Positions 58,051 through 64,000 of a DNA stretch of 64,000 nucleotides are shown here, piece after piece. Numbering within the stretch: the stretch's first letter is position 1; each line of letters opens with the position of its first letter. Under the pieces are notes generated by a model. The model ran no database searches. It was not told the origin of the DNA and saw nothing but the letters and a program-made list of their open reading frames with translations. The DNA comes from Botrytis cinerea B05.10 (lineage: Eukaryota; Ascomycota; Leotiomycetes; Helotiales; Sclerotiniaceae), in contig NC_037313.1 of the NCBI RefSeq assembly GCF_000143535.2, forward strand, positions 1,743,501-1,807,500, given 5' to 3'. A program made the translations under genes and the position numbers.

Positions 58051-60059
58051 GATTGCTAATTCTGTGGTATGAATATTTATTAGCCAAATTTGAACCAATG
58101 TGTAGATAGTTTTGTTCTCAATGCTGGTATCCCAAATGTCCTATCGAAGAATCGAATGCGCAACCAGCTAGGCGACGGCAAAAATGCCCGAGGAGATGTG
58201 CGAAAGAAGTATTGATATGTGATATGGTGTGCAGTCGATTAGAGAAGGTTTTTGTCTCCATCTGAATTATCCACTGTGCAACTATTCCCAATATTTTTAT
58301 TCTTTTTTGCTCGACAGCCCTCTTTTCTCGCATATTCTGGTTTCGAATTCGTTCTCGATATTCGATCGTAATACAGAAGGAAGTTGAGACGTTGGTAAAG
58401 TACTGACCTGATGGATTCGAATTACAATCGTTGTCGTCGAAGAATTTGTCGTGAGAGTTTGAAGAATTTCGAATCGAACTTTTGCAAAAATGAAAACGGT
58501 GCGAGAAGCTAGTGTGAAGGCTAAAGTTAAGCGAATTTTCTCTTCCAGGATTAATATCACGTGATTGTTCATCTCCCTTTGGCTCCCTAGCCTTTCCATT
58601 CACTGCCTTTCACCCCAAAACATTTACTTACTTCGCTCCATGAGAACAACATTGAGTCTAATACTACCTATACTCAGAATTTACCACGGATTTCAATTCA
58701 GTCTATAATCAATGGCAATTTAGGTATCCGACAGTACCAATAGTATCAATGGTACCTTACCTCCTTCTTGAAAGCCCTTTCATGGTACGATCCAGCTTAT
58801 GATATTGAATCATAAATACATAGTATGCCAGGCATGTTTCTAAACTTTCTACCAGAGGCTGGGTCGTTATGCCCCTATCTATGTCTCCTCCATACTCCTC
58901 ATACTAGATCACGATGATGCAAACGAATAGGCCATCCAATGGATAGAGAGACCCAACTACATCTTTAATCCAAGTGTCTCTTCAAAAAGTCTTACAAGGT
59001 AGACTGAGCATCAGGGGGAGAAGATGGTCGCCTGTTCGGTCAATCTTGGACAATTTGCCCTCATCCAATCTGATAAAAGATATATCGCCCATGCTCAATT
59101 CTTCCCTACGACACATGGCTTGATGATTCCAGTTTTAGAGGTTTTGATTGCTAGTTCAATATCAAATGTACACGGCGAGATTGCTCTCCCTTAAAAGGGG
59201 CCGACTACTGTGGACATTTACCCCTCCTCGATCAGAGCTGCAAGGGGTGGAAACAGAAGCGTTGTGCGGATCTTACTTGTTGAAGGCGTACAGATAGGGG
59301 ATGCCCCAATCTATACAGATGTAGAGATGAGGATGAGGATGAGTACGATAATTGACTGGAGATTATGCTAGTAGGGATCGAGTGGCTGCTAGAGTATGGT
59401 GCAGATATAAGGCAATGAATGCGCAAGAGAAGACGTCGGCGGGTGGCTAAACAGGCAATGCTTTGTTTGAGCCGTTGAGCAGTGGTTGTTTTGCTTTATT
59501 GTCAGGATGGAAAAGATGAAAGTGTAAAGGAGATTTATGATCGATCTGCAATGGATAGCAACTCTAAAGTTCAGTTGACTTTTGTATCTTTAAAGGTACA
59601 AAAAGATACCAACATACAATGGTGCTTCAATTGTTTTCATGAACACTCGATGGACGTATCGAAAATACAATACTAGATTGTTTGCTTTCAATTCAATGCG
59701 GCATACGAGTACACCAAGATGAATTTGAATTGCTGTTTACTCTCCCCAACCTCACTCCCGGCTTCACAAATCACTGTCTGTCATTATAGTCGCCGTGGTA
59801 GCCCCTCAATTACAAAGACATTGATCCTCATTACTTTTATTTTTGTTTCTAGATATTTGGTTTCGTGACGTGAAAGTTATTGTGAAGTCACAATAGGAAG
59901 TTCCCTCATTCTCATTCACCCCCCTGTCTATGATAAGGGCCCCATTGGTGTCACAATGAGGGGTAAATGGATGTAACCTCGCATTATACTTTCGCGTTGG
60001 GAATTTAATTGACAACACGTTCGTTCCACATCAACTCTCCAAACTCTCTTAATTTCAAG
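58051..60059. other. 2-kb intergenic between divergent RPS8 and BTB genes
   Basis: RPS8 (minus) and the BTB gene (plus) are divergent. The first few hundred bases contain the RPS8 promoter and probably a 5'-UTR. Short frames at 58118-58603 are not supported. AT-rich with no notable repeat. Confidence 0.55.
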
Positions 60060-61097
60060 ATGGCCGAAGTCTACAAGTTGCCTGGTCATAAAGTCGACGT
60101 CAAGCTCCTTGTCTTCGACCATGAGATTCATTGCCATTCGCTGATGTTGAAGCTTGGTTCGGCTTACTTCAGAAAATTTCTCGACTCAGCAGACAAAACC
60201 TCCGCTTCTGCGAATGCAACCTTCAAATATGAATACGTTACCATTCAAGATACTCCTGATGGTGTTCCATACCTCGAAGTTGCATACAAGGTTAGTTTCC
60301 CCCGACCAATTTTATTCTCTTGATCGCTGCAAATTGGACAAATCCTCGAATTTTACATCTCACATTTGACTTGACACTAATGGAACCACTGCCAGGTTGA
60401 GGGCAGAGGCGATAAGCCTACCAGCGGGGGATTTGATCATTGGTACATTGCTGTTAAACATATGACTGATTGTATGTACGGGAAGTCCTTCGCACTCGAC
60501 AGTTTTCACGATATCGACTACTTGGCCAAAGTTGCAGACTTTTATGGTGCGCTGCCAGTAGTTTCAAGAACATTAGATGCAGTATTTTTCCGAAGCCCAA
60601 AATTCGTCGAGCAAATACCCGATAATGCTGGTTCTCTTTTAAAGATTGCCTACAAACTCAGAAATCGAACTCTGTACAAAGAATGCATGATTCATGTTGC
60701 TGGTCGGTGGAAAAACGACCCTTGCATATCAGAAGATGATATGGATCTTCGCATCCGAGTTCTCGTTGCATATGGACGGGTTTGCGACAAACTTGTTACA
60801 GCAAATTATGAATTGATGAAATTGATTGTAAAATTTCGCTTAGATCATAGGATTCATTCTGAGCTACGTAATATCACGATCAACTATTCATCGTCACTCG
60901 CCGTTCATTATCGAATGATCTATGACAACCACTATAGTGCTGAAATCGACCAGACTATAGCTAAGGTATTGTCTAGCCATCTAATCCTTGATCCTTCTAA
61001 ACTTGGAGCCGGTCAAGGGAAGTTCAAAGGCTATTTTCTTTGCGCGGAAATCACAGACAAAGAACTCCCATGGGATGAGGAGGGAGAAGAATGGTAG
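60060..61097 (+). CDS. BTB/POZ domain protein
   Basis: Two exons (60060-60290 and 60396-61097), joined by a 105-nt phase 0 intron with a GTTAGT donor, give 310 aa. The chosen ATG starts MAEVYKLPGHKVDVKLLVFD. The frame's non-ATG extension upstream to 60009 is not used. The BTB signature is FDHEIHCHSLMLKLGSAYFR (residues 19-38), the usual D-x-x-x-x-x-H-x-x-x-L...S-x-Y-F core. A helical C-terminal half follows (DIDYLAKVADFYGALPVVSR, LLKIAYKLRNRTLYKECMIH), resembling the BACK-like region of many fungal BTB proteins. BTB domains dimerise and often tether substrates to Cullin-3 ubiquitin ligases, but many fungal BTB-only proteins have no known partner. The protein ends in an acidic PWDEEGEEW. Confidence 0.85.
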
Positions 61098-64000
61098 AGC
61101 CTAAGATTCCAGTAGTCGCAATGGGCTTTCAAGCTTACTACTTTCACAATTTCTGGATTCCGGTGTCAGATGAGAATTTTCAAAGCTCGGTACGGCTTTT
61201 ACCACGATATTTCAATTGGTAAGTCGAGTGCACTGATTTTCCCAATCTCAACATCTGAAATTGGAAAGCTAGGGTTTCTGTACACTCAACTGACACACGC
61301 TAGTTTCTTTCTCCAAAAACTTTGTGCAGTAGTTTATGAACGGCGGCTAGCTACTCAAATACTGTAACGGCAGGATGGAAGTGGTACCTAGGCTAGTGAC
61401 TTTTCACATAAGAGTTTTGCGATTGCAGTTCGGGGCCCTCCACAGACAATATTCTGCTCTTCCAAAATAATTCCGATACGTATTACATGGTTTCAAAATC
61501 ACTTATGTTAATAGTGGAGAATTGCATAGAAATTAACGGTGTATGAGTTTTACACGTTGCAAGTTATACCTCTGGTAAAAGATATTAGGCCATTGATTCC
61601 ATACCACTATTCCAAGAAACCTCAAATGTAGACACTCCATGATTCTACACCACCTAATCACTCTCCAGCCTCCGCAGAGAAGTTTAGCAGGGCTCAAAGT
61701 CTTGTCATCCTACCAATGAGCTTCGTAAATGCTTCCGAATTATCATAACTGTAGTTTCATTAATCATCAGTACCATTGGTCAATCCCTTAATCCATGAAC
61801 AGAAGGTTACAAAAAGTCTCAGTGCTTCGATTATCAATATCTGTTTTAGTCCCTAATGCTGTTCAATCGCGTATCACTTATAATCTATCCCCAGAGTTTC
61901 CATTGACATCCAAAGCGAAAATTCAGCTAATCAGCTATCTCTGAGGTTCGGCAATCTCGTCTTCTCTAATATTGACTTTTCATACCTACCAAGAAACATA
62001 TAGTAATCATCCCGCACTCCTGTCATTCTGCACTTCCTATTACCTTCCAAGATACATATCAACGTTTCTATACTTCAATACTCGAAGATTGATATGGAAT
62101 CCACTGGTTTTCAACAATAAATCTCCAAGGGGGGTCTCTCTCTACAATAGAACTGTCATGCCAGCTATAATCTTCGCGGCAAAATAACCGTCATAAGATC
62201 TTATTCACCCCAAGTTTTATCATACAAGCCTTCGTTCAAGCCCTTAGTTCTCGCCCACTGTATAACAACCTATATATAGAAACAATCAGACCAACCAATC
62301 GAAAAAGCATCAAGGATTCAGAAATCCCACTAGCAGTGAATAATCACAATGTAGATTTCCGATTTCCAATTCTACAACAAAACCAATACGAAAGCGCTCC
62401 CAAGCTCTACGATTTTAGTCTGCTTATCTGCGCAGGTAACACAGAGCTTAGCCTCATGAATAACCGAGATGTAGCGCCTATTTCTGTACGACGTATTGAT
62501 GACTTTTGTCTCATGTTACACGAGATGGAGTACAAGGCTGTGTAACCAATACGACAACCCCACCGATCGGCTGGGTGTATTCTGAAGCAGTGAGATATTG
62601 GTCCCTTCAGCGCTTTCCGCCCCAAACGCACTTCGTATTGGCATTTCTGGCAATTTTTACGAATAGCAGCGCGGAGATAAGAGATAGTGGTCCGAAAATT
62701 GGTGCGGCATTGGGTGCACTTGTAGTTGTTGGTTGGCATGTTCTCATAGCCCTGGTTTCTGATGATGTTTGCCTGCTAGATATTAAGTGAAAGAATTGGC
62801 CAGAGTACGAAGATTCAGGATAGTTGATCTCCAATGCCACATAACTGCCCCTAGAAAAGCAAGGAGAAACCCAAGATTCTAGAATTTTCTGGGCTCATTC
62901 GAAAGTGCAGGTGCAAGGTTCTCCGCATGTTTGAAATTTCTGACCTAAAAGTATGATATGAATACACCCTATACAAAGGTAAAGGTCAGATTTTACCTTG
63001 GCGGGTAGCTTGTGCTGTTGTCTGAAAGGCCTGCGGAACAGGCCAAACAAACTCCAAACTATTGAAAAGTCCAGTTACAGAAGCACAGAACACCGAGATT
63101 TTCGAAATGAGACACGCGCATAACATAGCTCACGAGAAATACCAAGACTCCAGCTGCATATGCAGCCTTTACTGCTGTGCTAGTCGTTTCTTCAGATTAG
63201 CTATAGCTCGAGGGGTGTCTCGAATTTAAGCAGCATCTACGAGAGTTTTGCCGTTAGTTGCCTCTTCTCAAGACTTACAACAGCTGGAAATAGACTATAA
63301 ATTGAGTGAAAGACCCTGGATTCAGCTTGAATGACGATTGAATACTTCTATTCATTCATGCTGTTTGTCGATATAATAAGAGGATACATGTGATAGGAGT
63401 GTGTGTGATTAAATCAGATATCTTGCACAAGTCTCAGTGATTGAACGACGTGACCTCAGTGTATATTGTTACACCACATAAGCCTAACGGCCAATGTTCC
63501 ATAGTAAGAAGAATACCACCACACCGAATAAGAGATGTGGGCGAGCAAGGCCAAACCTTGGCCCACTGTAAAGTATTTTTAAATCGATTGCTTGTCGAAT
63601 CAGGGTTATATCCGTAAGTGTGTCTTGTTGCATGCTCAACCAAACTATCGGTATCAACGCGATCCAGACAATCATACTGTATCATCCAATTTCATTTCGC
63701 AGCATACCATCAACAGCGAAATGTTTGTGCATCCATCACAAGATTCCAATTTGACAATCGATGCAGCTGCTGCCTGCTGTCAGTCAGACATGGCCTACAC
63801 ATTGAAGGAAACAATATGCAAGGGGTACGGGGTGAATGAGAGGGGAGAGGGGCCGATACTACCCCAGAGAAAATTCCAAAGAAGGATCCAGAAGTTAAAA
63901 GCAGGTGATCAAGAAGTGGGTGGAAAAGCACAAGGTTTCTCATCCAACTCGGAAAAAGAAATGCATGTCATTACACGCACAAGAAATGATGTTTCGAGAC
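61098..64000. other. 2.9-kb gene-poor right end
   Basis: No supported gene apart from the weak cysteine-rich frame at 62407-62739. A short palindrome GGCCAAACCTTGGCC lies near 63550. The rest shows no repeat array or RNA gene. A gene may start just beyond the right edge, but nothing in frame reaches it convincingly. Confidence 0.5.
62407..62739 (-). CDS. Possible small cysteine-rich (zinc-ribbon-like) protein
   Basis: An ATG-initiated 110-codon minus-strand frame begins MPTNNYKCTQCRTNFRTT and contains two CxxC pairs (Cys8/11 and Cys30/33) spaced by 18 residues, a zinc-ribbon-like arrangement. The same frame extends upstream of the ATG (a RNQGYEN segment) to a possible splice acceptor near 62780, so an upstream exon could exist. 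The C-terminal half looks less ordered. No family recognised. Confidence 0.25.
   Translation of the reverse strand: MPTNNYKCTQCRTNFRTTISYLRAAIRKNCQKCQYEVRLGRKALKGPISHCFRIHPADRWGCRIGYTALYSISCNMRQKSSIRRTEIGATSRLFMRLSSVLPAQISRLKS

Overview
The window looks like nuclear DNA of a filamentous ascomycete. Introns are short (about 50-130 nt) with GTAAGT/GTATGT-type donors and CTAAC-like branch sites, genes lie on both strands with no operons, and the base composition is moderately AT-rich with many microsatellites. The gene families (HeLo-like/NACHT/ankyrin protein, 2EXR protein, PXA2-type transporter, TOM1) fit Pezizomycotina. Composition and protein texture suggest Leotiomycetes of the Botrytis/Sclerotinia kind, but that placement is an inference.

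Layout. 1-702: 5' end of an acidic, E/K-rich gene on the minus strand that runs off the window edge. 4062-17069: a complete six-exon gene for the giant HECT ubiquitin ligase TOM1/HUWE1 (about 4,238 aa). 18261-19647: phosphoribosyl-pyrophosphate synthetase. 20755-21820 (minus): ribosomal protein eS6 with two micro-exons, divergent from CTF8 (22145-22645). 23487-24342: unrecognised protein with a predicted signal peptide. 27089-28060: 2EXR-domain protein. 28833-29958: aldo-keto reductase. 31201-34334 (minus): a fungal NLR-like STAND protein (HeLo-like N-terminus, NACHT, ankyrin repeats), divergent from a peroxisomal ABCD half-transporter (35340-37688). 38353-39573 (minus): unrecognised protein. 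42492-44119 (minus): 6-phosphofructo-2-kinase/fructose-2,6-bisphosphatase. 49324-50541 (minus): unrecognised intronless gene. 54665-55494: DUF3237 protein. 55874-56719 (minus): BLOC-1 subunit 1-like. 57368-58050 (minus): ribosomal protein eS8. 60060-61097: BTB/POZ protein.

Most of these are housekeeping functions that do not form a pathway: protein turnover (TOM1), nucleotide precursor supply (PRS), translation (eS6, eS8), sister-chromatid cohesion (CTF8), fatty-acid import into peroxisomes (PXA2), glycolytic control (FBP26) and endolysosomal trafficking (BLOC1S1). No biosynthetic cluster, CRISPR array, tRNA, rRNA or intact transposon was found. The accessory-looking parts are the NLR-like gene, the signal-peptide protein, the 2EXR/aldo-keto reductase pair and long gene-poor stretches (24.3-27.1, 39.6-42.5, 44.1-49.3, 50.5-54.7 and 61.1-64.0 kb).

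The most notable non-routine signals are an NLR-type sensor next to a peroxisomal transporter, the eS6 micro-exons of 9 and 12 nt, a frameshifted hidden reading frame at 48557-48950, a 226-bp inverted-repeat structure at 2348-2573, a three-copy 33-bp motif at 30479-30710, and a simple-repeat-packed, G-depleted promoter region at 39.6-41.7 kb with a G-quadruplex motif. All intron positions were read by eye from splice motifs and frame continuity, with no transcript data.
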